Positions 23,664 through 33,091 are shown, counted from the stretch's first letter. The stretch: DNA of 41,542 bases from CAYVAP01 sp964343195 (GCA_964343195.1 CAYFIR010000051.1:1-41542); one strand, 5' to 3'. Notes: generated from the letters alone by a model not told the origin. Made by a program: numbers and translations.

Positions 23664-25067
23664 ATGCGGTTTTTTATCTCATTCATGGCGGGGGCTGTGA
23701 TGGTTCTGCTTGGCACCTGTAAGCAGGCACCCAAATCGGACCCGGACACAGGGGCCAATCTGGTTACAGACACCACCACCTTTAGCCTGGATGAAGTCCA
23801 ACGAAGAACTTTCCGATACTTTTGGGACTTCACCGATGACCGACACGCCCAAACCCTTGACAGAGCTCCAAACCGCACGTTTTCAAGTGTCGCGGCCACC
23901 GGCTTTGGGCTAACCAGCTATATCGTTGGGGCCGAAAGGAGCTTTATTTCCCGGCAACAGGCAGCGGAACGTACCCTTAGCTGTCTAAATGCGTTGTGGA
24001 CCCTGCCACAGGGAAATTCGCCCACTGGAGTAGCTGGCTACCGAGGGTTTTTCTATCACTTTCTCACCCTGGACTCGGCCCGTCGATTCAAACAGGTAGA
24101 ACTCAGCACCATCGATACCGGCCTGCTCATGGCAGGTGTCATCTCGGCGATGGAGTATTTTGATGGAGACAATGAGACCGAGCGTCAAATCCGTGCCCTT
24201 GCAGACTCGCTCTACCAGCGGGTAGAGTGGGACTGGGCCATGCAGGACGATGGCCTGATGAGCATGGGCTGGCACCCCGAGCGCGGCTTTATCCCCGCTC
24301 GATGGGATGGCTACAATGAAGCCATGGTACTGCTCATATTGGCACTTGGCTCCCCTACCCATCCCATCCCGGAAAACAGCTGGGGAAAATGGCTGGAACC
24401 TTATGAGTGGGCTTCCTACTATGGACAGGAGCATGTGAACTTCTCCCCACTTTTCGGACATCAGTACAGCCAGATGTACATCGATTTCCGCGGCATCCAG
24501 GATGCGTATATGCGGGAGAAAGGACTTGACTACTTCGAAAACAGCCGCCGAGCCACTTTTGCCAATCAGGCTTACTGCATGGACAACCCCACCGGATTCG
24601 GGGGATACGACTCCCTCACCTGGGGGCTAACTGCCTGCGATGGGCCATTTAATGGCAAGGTTGCCCTGCGCGATGACAGCGTACAGGTTCACACCTACTG
24701 GGCCCGAGGAGCCTCTTCCATCCACGTTCGCGATGACGGCACCCTGGCCCCTACCGCAGTGGGGGGATCCGTGCCATTTGCACCAGAAATATGTATCCCA
24801 ACGCTGGAAAATCTCTGGACTGCTCACTACGACTCCCTCATCGGGCCATATGGGTTTCGTGACGCATTCAACCTGACATTCAGCCAGGACGGCCGCCCCG
24901 GAAACTGGTTCGATGACGACTACCTGGGCATCGATCAGGGACCTATTCTTATCCAGATTGAAAACCATCGGAGCGAACTTATCTGGAACCTGATGAAACA
25001 GAGTCCCTACGTCATTCAGGGACTCAAAAAAGCCGGCTTTACAGGGGGATGGCTGGACAAGCTCTAA
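23664..25067 (+). CDS. GH144-like glucanase, probable lipoprotein
   Basis: This 467-residue glycoamylase-domain protein starts with a short hydrophobic leader and a Cys at residue 19 (MVLLGTC-KQ), pointing to a lipoprotein, although Thr before the Cys is unusual. The domain opens with RRTFRYFWDFTDDR and contains TGFGLTSYIVGAERSF, RWDGYNEAMVLLILALGSPTH, QAYCMDNP and FGGYDSLTWGLTACDGP. It is a paralogue of the first enzyme, but the active-site strand reads VELSTIDTGLL, so the two Asp residues before the shared Glu are missing. Since GH144 includes both endo-acting and sophorose-releasing exo-acting enzymes, this may process shorter chains. A lipoprotein could sit on the outer membrane next to SusC/D. 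Confidence 0.87.
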   Translation: MRFFISFMAGAVMVLLGTCKQAPKSDPDTGANLVTDTTTFSLDEVQRRTFRYFWDFTDDRHAQTLDRAPNRTFSSVAATGFGLTSYIVGAERSFISRQQAAERTLSCLNALWTLPQGNSPTGVAGYRGFFYHFLTLDSARRFKQVELSTIDTGLLMAGVISAMEYFDGDNETERQIRALADSLYQRVEWDWAMQDDGLMSMGWHPERGFIPARWDGYNEAMVLLILALGSPTHPIPENSWGKWLEPYEWASYYGQEHVNFSPLFGHQYSQMYIDFRGIQDAYMREKGLDYFENSRRATFANQAYCMDNPTGFGGYDSLTWGLTACDGPFNGKVALRDDSVQVHTYWARGASSIHVRDDGTLAPTAVGGSVPFAPEICIPTLENLWTAHYDSLIGPYGFRDAFNLTFSQDGRPGNWFDDDYLGIDQGPILIQIENHRSELIWNLMKQSPYVIQGLKKAGFTGGWLDKL

Positions 25068-25104
25068 TCGCCCCCAGATCCCCACTCAACAACGACACAC
25101 AAAC

Positions 25105-27330
25105 ATGTGCAGACCAACTCTTTTCATCATCACCTTCCTGATCCTCTCAGGGAACATGCTGGCACAGCAGCTCCCTCCTATGTCAGACAAACAGGCTCAA
25201 ACGGTGGACTCCATCATGAACCTGATGACCCTTGAAGAAAAGATCGGGCAGATGACCCTCTTTACCAGCGATTGGGAAATGACGGGCCCCACTCTACGCG
25301 ACAACTATCAGCGAGACATCCGGCAAGGAAAAGTTGGAGCCATATTCAATGCCCATACGGCTGCTTACACACGGGAACTACAGCGTCTGGCGGTAGAAGA
25401 GACCCGACTGGGAATCCCCTTGTTATTTGGGTACGATGTCATCCATGGATACAAAACCATCTTTCCCATTCCGCTGGGTGAAGCCGCTAGTTGGGACCTG
25501 GAAGCCATGAAGCGCTCAGCCCGCATCGCGGCCATTGAAGCCTCCGCTTCGGGAGTCCACTGGACTTTTGCCCCGATGGTGGACATTGCACGCGATCCCC
25601 GCTGGGGCCGGATCGCAGAGGGAGCCGGTGAGAGCGTTTACCTCGGAGAAATGATCGCCGAAGCTCGGGTTCAAGGGTTTCAGGGGAATGATCTTTCAGC
25701 ACCGGGCACCGTACTGGCCTGTGCCAAACACTTTGCCGCCTACGGAGCGGCGCAGGCAGGACGGGACTACCACACCGTGGATATTTCGCATCGATCGCTG
25801 TACGAGATTTACCTCCCTCCCTTCAAAAAAGCGCTGGAAGCAGGAGCTGCCACCTTTATGACTTCTTTTAACGAGTTGGATGGCATTCCTGCCTCTGGAA
25901 ACCATTTTCTGCTCACCGAAGTCCTCCGCGAGCAGTGGGGCTTCAATGGCTTTGTCGTCACCGACTACACCTCAATCAATGAGATGGTATTACATGGCAT
26001 CGTCGCCGACAATAAGGCAGCAGGCGCACTGGCGGCCAATGCCGGGGTTGACATGGATATGCAAAGCGCTGCCTTTTACGATTACCTCACCGAGCTGGTC
26101 GAGGAGGGGGAAGTATCCGAAGAACAGGTTAATGCCGCAGTACGCCGGATTTTGTACCTGAAGCTGGTCCTCGGCCTGTTTGATGACCCATACCGCTACA
26201 GTGACATCAAACGTGAAGAAGAACTGGTATTCAACCCCGCCCATCAGGAAGAAGCCCGGAACATGGCCCGAGAATCCATGGTCCTGCTTGAAAACAGAGA
26301 CCGTACCCTGCCCATTCAGTCGGATGTACAGTCTATCGCCGTGATAGGCCCCCTTGCCAATGATCCTCCACAGATGATGGGCAACTGGTTTGCTGCAGGA
26401 GACGGCAACAGCTGCGTAACTCCGCTTGCCGGACTGGAAGAAGCCATGGTTGGAAAAGCCGTCGTGCGGTACGAAAAAGGCTGCGAAATCGATGCCGACA
26501 GTGAGGCAGGATTTGCTGATGCAGTCGCGCTGGCAGAAAAGTCTGATGTCATTGTGGCCATGATGGGAGAAGGGGGCTGGATGAGTGGAGAGGCAGCCAG
26601 CCGCTCCGAGCTGGGCCTGCCTGGCAATCAGTTAGACCTGCTCAAGCAACTCAAAGCTATTGGAAAACCGTTGATCGTAGTACTCTTTAACGGTCGCCCG
26701 CTGACCATCAACTGGCTCTCAGAAAATGCAGATGCCCTCGTGGAAGCCTGGTTCCCGGGCACCATGGCCGGTCACGCCCTGGCCGATCTCCTGACTGGAG
26801 AGCACAACTTTTCCGGCAAACTCCCCGTCACCTTCCCCCGAAACGTCGGCCAGATCCCGATTTTCCTGGCCATGAAAAATACAGGGCGCCCCATGGCGGA
26901 AATCAAATACACCAGCAAATACCTCGACGTTCCCAATTCCCCGCTATACCCATTTGGCTATGGCCTGAGCTACAGCCGTTTCGCTTATGAGCCTATTGAA
27001 GTTCGCTCAGCGACGTTTAGCATTGACGAAGAGGTCGAAGTATCAGTCGGAGTCACCAACCTCAGCGATAAAACAGGAACCGAAGTTGTGCAACTGTACA
27101 TCCGGGACCGGATCGGCAGCGTGACCCGTCCGGTTCGTGAGTTGAAGGGCTTCCAGCGCGTGGAACTGGGGCCGGGAGACCGGAAGGTTGTGACCTTCAC
27201 CCTGACCACGGATGACCTTGCATTTTTTACCCGCGACATGAGCTATCAGGCCGAACCTGGAGAATTTGATGTTTGGGTCGGCGGAAATTCCGATACCGAC
27301 AATGGCACGGTGATCACCCTCACCCCATAA
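25105..27330 (+). CDS. bglX: GH3 family beta-glucosidase
   Basis: The 741-residue GH3 enzyme removes glucose from the non-reducing end of beta-glucosides. Residues 1-21 form a signal peptide (IITFLILSGNMLAQQ), so it should act in the periplasm. The N-terminal barrel contains MTLEEKIGQM (41-50), FGYDVIHG, WGRIAEGAGE and KHFAAYG (208-214). The nucleophile is Asp287 in FVVTDYTSINEM. The second domain has IAVIGPLANDP and the C-terminal fibronectin-III-like domain ends with FDVWVGGNSD. In the locus it follows the lipoprotein GH144 gene by 37 bp. GH3 enzymes next to GH144 genes are known to hydrolyse sophoro-oligosaccharides, which fits the inferred substrate. Confidence 0.94.
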   Translation: MCRPTLFIITFLILSGNMLAQQLPPMSDKQAQTVDSIMNLMTLEEKIGQMTLFTSDWEMTGPTLRDNYQRDIRQGKVGAIFNAHTAAYTRELQRLAVEETRLGIPLLFGYDVIHGYKTIFPIPLGEAASWDLEAMKRSARIAAIEASASGVHWTFAPMVDIARDPRWGRIAEGAGESVYLGEMIAEARVQGFQGNDLSAPGTVLACAKHFAAYGAAQAGRDYHTVDISHRSLYEIYLPPFKKALEAGAATFMTSFNELDGIPASGNHFLLTEVLREQWGFNGFVVTDYTSINEMVLHGIVADNKAAGALAANAGVDMDMQSAAFYDYLTELVEEGEVSEEQVNAAVRRILYLKLVLGLFDDPYRYSDIKREEELVFNPAHQEEARNMARESMVLLENRDRTLPIQSDVQSIAVIGPLANDPPQMMGNWFAAGDGNSCVTPLAGLEEAMVGKAVVRYEKGCEIDADSEAGFADAVALAEKSDVIVAMMGEGGWMSGEAASRSELGLPGNQLDLLKQLKAIGKPLIVVLFNGRPLTINWLSENADALVEAWFPGTMAGHALADLLTGEHNFSGKLPVTFPRNVGQIPIFLAMKNTGRPMAEIKYTSKYLDVPNSPLYPFGYGLSYSRFAYEPIEVRSATFSIDEEVEVSVGVTNLSDKTGTEVVQLYIRDRIGSVTRPVRELKGFQRVELGPGDRKVVTFTLTTDDLAFFTRDMSYQAEPGEFDVWVGGNSDTDNGTVITLTP

Positions 27331-27376
27331 TCCTGTTGCTTCCAAATCATTAGAAACACTACTGAAATACTGTCAT

Positions 27377-30370
27377 ATGAACTACTACAGACCTATTCAA
27401 ATCAGACGTCTGGGACTCCTGGCCCTGCTGTACCTGAGCAGTTGGGGGCTATCCGCCCAGGTACAGGTGTCTGGAACGGTAAACAACGAATCGGGAGAAC
27501 CCCTTGTCGGAGCCACCGTCCTCGCGACTCAAACACGGACCGGGGCTAACACCGACGAGGCTGGTAAATTCACCCTTAGCCTTCCCAATCTGAGCGACAC
27601 CCTGGTCGTATCCTACATCGGGTACGAAACCCAGAAAGTTCCCATTCAAAGCCGATCAAATCTGACCATTTTTCTGAATGAAAAGGAAATGTCGGCTGAT
27701 GAGGTAGTGGTAATCGGCTACGGCACACAACGCAAGAGTGACCTCACAGGGTCTGTTTCTTCGGTTAAAGGCGAAGAGTTACAGCGCATTCCAACCGCCT
27801 CGGTCGCTCAATCCCTGCAGGGACGCGCCGCTGGGGTACAGGTAACGCCCAGCTCTGGCGAACCAGGTGCCGGAGCGGTTATCCGCATTCGAGGAGTGGG
27901 GACCCTGAACAATGCTTCGCCCCTCTTCGTCGTGGACGGCATGCTGACCGACGACATCAACTTCCTCAACCTCAACGATGTCGAGTCAGTAGAAGTCCTC
28001 AAGGACGCGTCTGCTACTGCAATTTACGGTTCCCGGGGAGCCAATGGGGTTATCATCATCACCACCAAACGTGGTACCGCAGGCCCCACCCAGTTCAATG
28101 TCAGCGCATACTACGGCACCCAGGAGGTCACACAGTACATCGACCTCACCAATGCACAGGAATACGCCATTCTTTCCAACGAGCTCGCTGCAAACGATGG
28201 CCGCCCCGAGGTATTTGCAGAACCTGATACCTTTGGAGAGGGCACCAACTGGCAGGATGTCATCTTCCGCCAGGCGGTTATCCAGAACTACAACATCTCA
28301 GCGTCAGGTGGCAACAAGCAGAACCGTTTCAACATTTCAGCCGACTTCCTGAGCCAGGAAGGAATCGTAGAGGGGTCCCAGTTTGACCGGGTTACTTTCC
28401 GTTTAAACAACAACTATGGACTCACCGATGCGGTCAGAGTGGGGCACAACCTCGCATTCATCTATGAAGACCGGCAGTTTGCTCCCAATGTGATTGGCAA
28501 TGCCTATCGGGCAGACCCCACCGTCGTAGCAGGAGATACTGCCGGAGAGTTTGGCAACACCGCCATTAGATCTTCTACAGGAAACCCCGCCGCTCAGATC
28601 TTTTACAACAGCAATAACCGACAGAATGTCCGGAGCGTGGGAAATGTCTTTCTCGAAGCCGATTTCCTTAGTGGGTTTTCCTATAAAAGCAATTTTGGGA
28701 TCGACGCAGGTGCCTTCCAGGGGAAAAATTTCGTCCCGGTATTCTTTGTTTCCTCCATTCAGCAAAACGACACCAACAATGTGTCGGTAAATACAGGATA
28801 TGAGTTCAACCTGCTGTGGGAGAATACCCTGAGCTACTCAGGAGAGTGGAACGGGCATCGCGTAAATGCCCTCGCAGGTATCACGGCCCAGCGCTACCGC
28901 AATGAAAACCTGGGCGGAAGCCGCCGCAATGTCGCGGAGGAAGACCCAACATTCTACTACCTCAGCGCAGGGCAGCTCAATGGACAGACCAACTACAACT
29001 CTGCCTTTGAGTGGGCCATGGTCTCCTATCTCGGCCGGGTGAATTACTCCTATCAGAATCGATATCTGCTGACGGCAACTTTCCGGGCCGATGGTTCATC
29101 GCGTTTCGGAGAGAATTTCCGCTACGGCTACTTCCCCTCCTTTGCTGTCGGTTGGAACATTTCTGAGGAGGCATTTATGCTGGGAGTATCAGCCGTCAGC
29201 CGCCTGAAGCTACGCAGCAGCTGGGGTCAGATCGGCAACGACAAGATCAACACCAATGCCGCCATCCCACTGGTGGACAGGGGGTTAGGCGCCGTATTTG
29301 GGCCAGGAGAACAACTCCTGATCGGAGGAACAGCCGTCAACCTGGCCAATCCTGATCTGCGATGGGAAGAAACTGAGCAGTTTGACGTAGGGCTGGAACT
29401 AGGCCTGTTGCAGGACCGCTTTCTGGCCGAAATTGATTACTACCGTCGCGTGACCTATGACATCCTGGTTGGGGTGCCCATTCCAGATTATGTCGGTTCT
29501 CGCAACGATCCCATCATCAATGCCGCTTCGGTTCTCAACCGTGGCGTTGACCTCAACCTCACCTGGCGAGAGACACGCGGCAAACTTTCCTACAGCCTCA
29601 ATGCCGTTGCCTCTACGGTCCATAATGAGGTTCTGTCGTTGGGTGGTGGCAGGGAAGAAATTTTGGGCGGAGGTCTTGGGTTCGGAGGCGAGTTGGGAAC
29701 CAGGACCACGGTAGGCTCTCCAATTGGGGCATTTTATGGCTACCAGGTTGACGGAATTTTCCAAAATGAGCAAGAGTTGGAAGATTTTCCCCGTCTGGGA
29801 AATGAGGGCGTTGGTGACCTGCGCTTTGCCGACACCAATGGCGACGGCGAGCTTACGCCTGATGACAGGGTGAGCCTGGGAAGCCCCATTCCCAACCTGA
29901 TCTATGGTTTCAACTTCAGCGTGGAATACGCTGGATTGGACCTTGCAGTGTTTTTCAATGGCCAAAGCGGAAACAAGATCATCAACTCCAAGCGAATGGC
30001 CCGCTTTGGCACCCCGAACTTTGAAGCTATTTTCCTCGACAGATGGAACGGTGAAGGAACCTCTACCACCGAACCTCGCATCACCAATGGAGGGCACAAC
30101 TACCTTCCCTCTGACCGCTTTTTACAGGATGGTAGTTTCATGCGGCTGCGGAATGTCCAATTAGGCTACACCCTACCGCAGATTGTCACTCAAAAAATTG
30201 GGATTGGCAGCATGCGGCTATACCTCAGCGGGACGAACCTGATCACTTGGACTGAGTACACCGGCTACACACCAGAGATTACGAGTGGGTCTGTTATCGC
30301 GGTTGGCATCGACAGTGGACAGTACCCGATCGCGAAAGTTTACAACGGAGGGGTACAGGTAAACTTCTGA
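27377..30370 (+). CDS. susC: SusC-type TonB-dependent outer-membrane transporter
   Basis: The 997-residue protein has a signal peptide (to about residue 27, GLSAQ). A carboxypeptidase-D-regulatory-like domain follows (VSGTVNNESGEPLVGATVLA, about 31-110). The SusC signature DEVVVIGYGTQRKSDLTGSVSSV leads into the plug (IRIRGVGTLNNASPLFVVDGM) and a 22-strand-type barrel. DTNGDGELTPDDR near residue 815 is the conserved acidic loop of the family. The barrel ends MRLRNVQLGYTLPQ ... VQVNF. With SusD it imports oligosaccharides through the outer membrane using TonB energy. It has the usual length. A gap of 207 bp with short repeats separates it from susD, more than is normal for this pair. Confidence 0.96.
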   Translation: MNYYRPIQIRRLGLLALLYLSSWGLSAQVQVSGTVNNESGEPLVGATVLATQTRTGANTDEAGKFTLSLPNLSDTLVVSYIGYETQKVPIQSRSNLTIFLNEKEMSADEVVVIGYGTQRKSDLTGSVSSVKGEELQRIPTASVAQSLQGRAAGVQVTPSSGEPGAGAVIRIRGVGTLNNASPLFVVDGMLTDDINFLNLNDVESVEVLKDASATAIYGSRGANGVIIITTKRGTAGPTQFNVSAYYGTQEVTQYIDLTNAQEYAILSNELAANDGRPEVFAEPDTFGEGTNWQDVIFRQAVIQNYNISASGGNKQNRFNISADFLSQEGIVEGSQFDRVTFRLNNNYGLTDAVRVGHNLAFIYEDRQFAPNVIGNAYRADPTVVAGDTAGEFGNTAIRSSTGNPAAQIFYNSNNRQNVRSVGNVFLEADFLSGFSYKSNFGIDAGAFQGKNFVPVFFVSSIQQNDTNNVSVNTGYEFNLLWENTLSYSGEWNGHRVNALAGITAQRYRNENLGGSRRNVAEEDPTFYYLSAGQLNGQTNYNSAFEWAMVSYLGRVNYSYQNRYLLTATFRADGSSRFGENFRYGYFPSFAVGWNISEEAFMLGVSAVSRLKLRSSWGQIGNDKINTNAAIPLVDRGLGAVFGPGEQLLIGGTAVNLANPDLRWEETEQFDVGLELGLLQDRFLAEIDYYRRVTYDILVGVPIPDYVGSRNDPIINAASVLNRGVDLNLTWRETRGKLSYSLNAVASTVHNEVLSLGGGREEILGGGLGFGGELGTRTTVGSPIGAFYGYQVDGIFQNEQELEDFPRLGNEGVGDLRFADTNGDGELTPDDRVSLGSPIPNLIYGFNFSVEYAGLDLAVFFNGQSGNKIINSKRMARFGTPNFEAIFLDRWNGEGTSTTEPRITNGGHNYLPSDRFLQDGSFMRLRNVQLGYTLPQIVTQKIGIGSMRLYLSGTNLITWTEYTGYTPEITSGSVIAVGIDSGQYPIAKVYNGGVQVNF

Positions 30371-30381
30371 GAAGAGAAGAA

Positions 30382-30456
30382 AGATCGCTGCGCTGTGAGA
30401 AGAAAGTCAAAGAGAGAGGTCAGATCGCTGCGTTGTCAGACCGCTGCGCTGCGAGA
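30382..30456. repeat. Short repeats between susC and susD
   Basis: Three related 19-bp units are present: AGATCGCTGCGCTGTGAGA (30382-30400), AGATCGCTGCGTTGTCAGA (30422-30440) and AGACCGCTGCGCTGCGAGA (30438-30456). Purine-rich AGAGAGAGG-type sequence lies between them. The rest of the 30371-30577 spacer shows no gene. Confidence 0.65.
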
Positions 30457-30577
30457 GGTCAGACGAAAAAAGACAAAGAGTTTTGAAACCCTGTTTGGAC
30501 TACGTCGATACCACTCTGACTTCTACTCATAAAATCAACCGAGCACATTTCCAGAAAAATCAAACATCTAATGAATC

Positions 30578-32053
30578 ATGCTTAGCATAAAAAAATACAT
30601 CAAACACCTGACAGCCCTCCTCATGATTGGAGTTCTTACGGGTTGTGGAGATTTTCTCAACCGTCCTCCTTTGGGACAGCTGACCCTGGCAAGTTATTTC
30701 CAGACAGAAGAACACGCGGTGTGGGCCACCAACGCTGTTTACAACATCCTCCGGGACTGGTCTGTACATGTATTCAGCTACATCGGGGTGACGGATATTA
30801 TCTCTGACGACTCGGATAAAGGATCCACCCCGACTGATGCCAGTTTCCTGCTGGAAATAGATGACTTTACCTACACGGCTTCCAACATCGCTCCGCAGGG
30901 AGTCTGGTCAGGCTACTATCAGGGGATATACCGTGCCAATCTTGCCATAGCCAATATTCCCGATATTCAGATGGATGAGGAACTCAAGACCCGATTACTG
31001 GCTGAAAACCGGTTTCTCCGGGCATATTTTTACTTCAACCTCGTTCGCTGGTTTGGGGATCTCCCGCTGATTACCGCTCCGCTAGAGCCTAGCGAGTACA
31101 ACCAGGAGAGGAGTCCTAAAGAAGAGGTCTATGCCCAGATAGAGGCCGATCTCACATTTGCCGAAGAAAACCTTCCAACCCGGAGTCAATATGTAACCGC
31201 TGACCTGGGACGTGCGACACAGGGCGCAGCTCAAGGGTTGCTCGCAAAGATGTATCTGACCACAGCCAACTTTGCAGCAGCCGAAGAGTATGCCCTCAAG
31301 GTAGTCAACAGTGGCGAGTATGACCTATTACCTGATTACCGCACGGTTTTTACTCGAGAGGGAGAAAACAGTCTGGAATCGCTATTTGAAGTGCAAAACA
31401 CCGCACTGGAAACTGGCGGTGGCGGTTCGCAGTACAACGAAGTTCAGGGGGTGCGAGGTGTCCCCAACCTTGGCTGGGGTTTCAATCGTCCCTCGGATGA
31501 CCTCATCGCAGCCTATGAACCGGGCGACCCGCGCCGGGAGGCAACCATCCTGTATGTGGGAGAAATTTTGCCTGATGGATCGGCCCGTGTCGAAGACAAT
31601 GAAAACATCGTTGGAGAGCGCTACAACCAGAAAGCATGGGTGCCGGAGCATGCTGGCGGCAATGGCAATGGCCCCGGCAACATTCGCATCCTGCGATACG
31701 CCGATGTACTGCTGATCGCGGCTGAAGCTCTCAATGAAAATGGCAAGTCCCAGGAGGCTTTGGCCTACCTGAATCAGGTTCGGGCACGAGCCAGAGGGAA
31801 CAGCAGCTCTATTTTGCCTGATATCACCGAAACCGATCAGGCTGCCCTGCGAGAAATCATATGGCATGAACGCAGGGTAGAACTGGCAATGGAGCAACAG
31901 CGCTGGTTTGACCTACTGCGCCAGGGGCGTGCCGCTGAGGTGATGCAGGCCCTCGGCAAAAGCTTCGAGGTAAACAAACACGAGTTGCTCCCTATTCCGC
32001 AGCGGGAAATTGACCTGAGCGGAGGGACCATCGTCCAGAATTCTGGTTGGTAA
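30578..32053 (+). CDS. susD: SusD/RagB-type surface lipoprotein
   Basis: The 491-residue lipoprotein has a lipobox LTGC with Cys at residue 23, followed by the SusD N-terminus DFLNRPPLGQLT. TPR-like helices hold the typical motifs AENRFLRAYFYFNLVRWFGDLPLIT, ATQGAAQGLLAKMYL and, near the C-terminus, IRILRYADVLLIAAEALNENG, AYLNQVRARAR, IIWHERRVELAMEQQRWFDLLRQGRA and LLPIPQREIDLS. SusD forms the lid on SusC and captures the sugar. It is the last gene of the locus and is followed at once by a strong terminator. Confidence 0.96.
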   Translation: MLSIKKYIKHLTALLMIGVLTGCGDFLNRPPLGQLTLASYFQTEEHAVWATNAVYNILRDWSVHVFSYIGVTDIISDDSDKGSTPTDASFLLEIDDFTYTASNIAPQGVWSGYYQGIYRANLAIANIPDIQMDEELKTRLLAENRFLRAYFYFNLVRWFGDLPLITAPLEPSEYNQERSPKEEVYAQIEADLTFAEENLPTRSQYVTADLGRATQGAAQGLLAKMYLTTANFAAAEEYALKVVNSGEYDLLPDYRTVFTREGENSLESLFEVQNTALETGGGGSQYNEVQGVRGVPNLGWGFNRPSDDLIAAYEPGDPRREATILYVGEILPDGSARVEDNENIVGERYNQKAWVPEHAGGNGNGPGNIRILRYADVLLIAAEALNENGKSQEALAYLNQVRARARGNSSSILPDITETDQAALREIIWHERRVELAMEQQRWFDLLRQGRAAEVMQALGKSFEVNKHELLPIPQREIDLSGGTIVQNSGW

Positions 32054-32061
32054 TCTTTACA

Positions 32062-32109
32062 GGTTGAAAGTCGAAAGTATCCCTTAACTTTCGGCTTTCA
32101 ACCTTTTTT
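32062..32109 (+). terminator. Rho-independent terminator of the polysaccharide utilisation locus
   Basis: A 17-bp stem, GGTTGAAAGTCGAAAGT (32062-32078) with ACTTTCGGCTTTCAACC (32087-32103), has a single G-T pair and an 8-nt loop and is followed by six T. It begins 9 bp after the susD stop and also ends 8 bp before the birA start codon. Confidence 0.92.
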
Positions 32110-32117
32110 ACAAGCCA

Positions 32118-32858
32118 TTGAAATTTTCCATCCAGCGATACGAGCAGCTACCGTCCACCAACACCCAGGCATTCACAGCCCTGGCGGAAGGCGCTTTTGA
32201 TGGCACCGTCATCTGGGCTGACTATCAATATGCTGGCAAGGGACAAAAAGGCAATACCTGGGAGGTAGAGCCTAGCATGAACCTGACCTTCAGCCTGATC
32301 CTGAAGCCGCAGATTCCTGTCGAACGGGTCTTTGCCATCAGCAAAGTGGCCGCGCTGGCATTGCATAAAACAGTGCAGGAGTATCTGCCTCATACAAAGG
32401 TCGAGATCAAATGGCCTAATGACCTGCTGGTCAATGGAAAAAAGGTCGCTGGAATCCTCATTGAGAATCAGCTCGAAGGCTCCCGCATTAAATCCTGTGT
32501 GGTGGGGATGGGCCTCAATGTCAACCAGAAAGCATTTCTCCCTGAGCTTCAACACAAGGCGACCAGCCTGCTCATGTGGCGGGATGAAGGGATCAATCTC
32601 CAGCAGTTGCTCCTAAAGCTACTGGACCATTTTTCGAATGTTTATCGACTGGTTGAAGCACAAAACTGGGCCGAACTCGACCACAGCTACCTGAGCTATT
32701 TGTATGGCTATCAACAGGAGGTTCCTATCCAACTGGATGGAAAGATGACGAGTGGACACCTCTGCGGCGTGGAACGAAGCGGAAGGCTGGTGCTCCGAAT
32801 TGCCGGAGTCCAGCGATCATTTGACATCAAGGAAGTGAGTCTGGTCTTACCTCAGTAG
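32118..32858 (+). CDS. birA: Biotin--[acetyl-CoA-carboxylase] ligase
   Basis: BirA activates biotin with ATP and attaches it to a lysine of the biotin carboxyl carrier protein. The 246-residue protein is the short, monofunctional type without the DNA-binding domain. Visible motifs are LPSTN (11-15), the biotinyl-AMP loop GKGQKGNTW (40-48), KWPNDLLVNGKKVAGIL (98-114) and GMGLNVNQ (130-137). The start is a TTG (MKFSIQRYEQLPSTN), because no in-frame ATG exists near the expected N-terminus and the next Met would remove the catalytic loop. The upstream terminator ends 8 bp before this codon, so little space remains for a separate promoter. Confidence 0.92.
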   Translation: MKFSIQRYEQLPSTNTQAFTALAEGAFDGTVIWADYQYAGKGQKGNTWEVEPSMNLTFSLILKPQIPVERVFAISKVAALALHKTVQEYLPHTKVEIKWPNDLLVNGKKVAGILIENQLEGSRIKSCVVGMGLNVNQKAFLPELQHKATSLLMWRDEGINLQQLLLKLLDHFSNVYRLVEAQNWAELDHSYLSYLYGYQQEVPIQLDGKMTSGHLCGVERSGRLVLRIAGVQRSFDIKEVSLVLPQ

Positions 32859-32862
32859 CCTC

Positions 32863-33060
32863 CTAAAGCTCGTCATCGGGATGCTTCTCGTTGGCAAGGT
32901 GCTCATCGCGCTGCATCAGCATGGGCAGAGCCTTGAAGCCGAAACCTACTCCCAATCCAATCAATGATCCGGCAGGAATATTGTGAAACAGAAAGCCGAG
33001 ACCTGTTCCGATCATCATACAGCCAACAAAGAGGAGATTTCCGACTTGCTTCTTATCCAT
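32863..33060 (-). CDS. Small two-span membrane protein of unknown function
   Basis: The 65 residues contain two hydrophobic segments, VGNLLFVGCMMIGTGLGFLF (about 6-25) and PAGSLIGLGVGFGFKALPML (about 29-48). These are followed by a charged tail ending HPDDEL. The second segment has glycine spacing suited to helix packing. No family was recognised. It is convergent with birA with a 4-bp spacer. A -7 promoter element upstream supports it as a real gene. Confidence 0.7.
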   Translation of the reverse strand: MDKKQVGNLLFVGCMMIGTGLGFLFHNIPAGSLIGLGVGFGFKALPMLMQRDEHLANEKHPDDEL

Positions 33061-33091
33061 GGTGAAATTGAATTTGGTGGTTAGTGGGTGG

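Noticed and set aside
30382..30456. Possible CRISPR-like array between susC and susD
   Set aside because: Units are short, two of them overlap, spacing is irregular and no cas gene is near.
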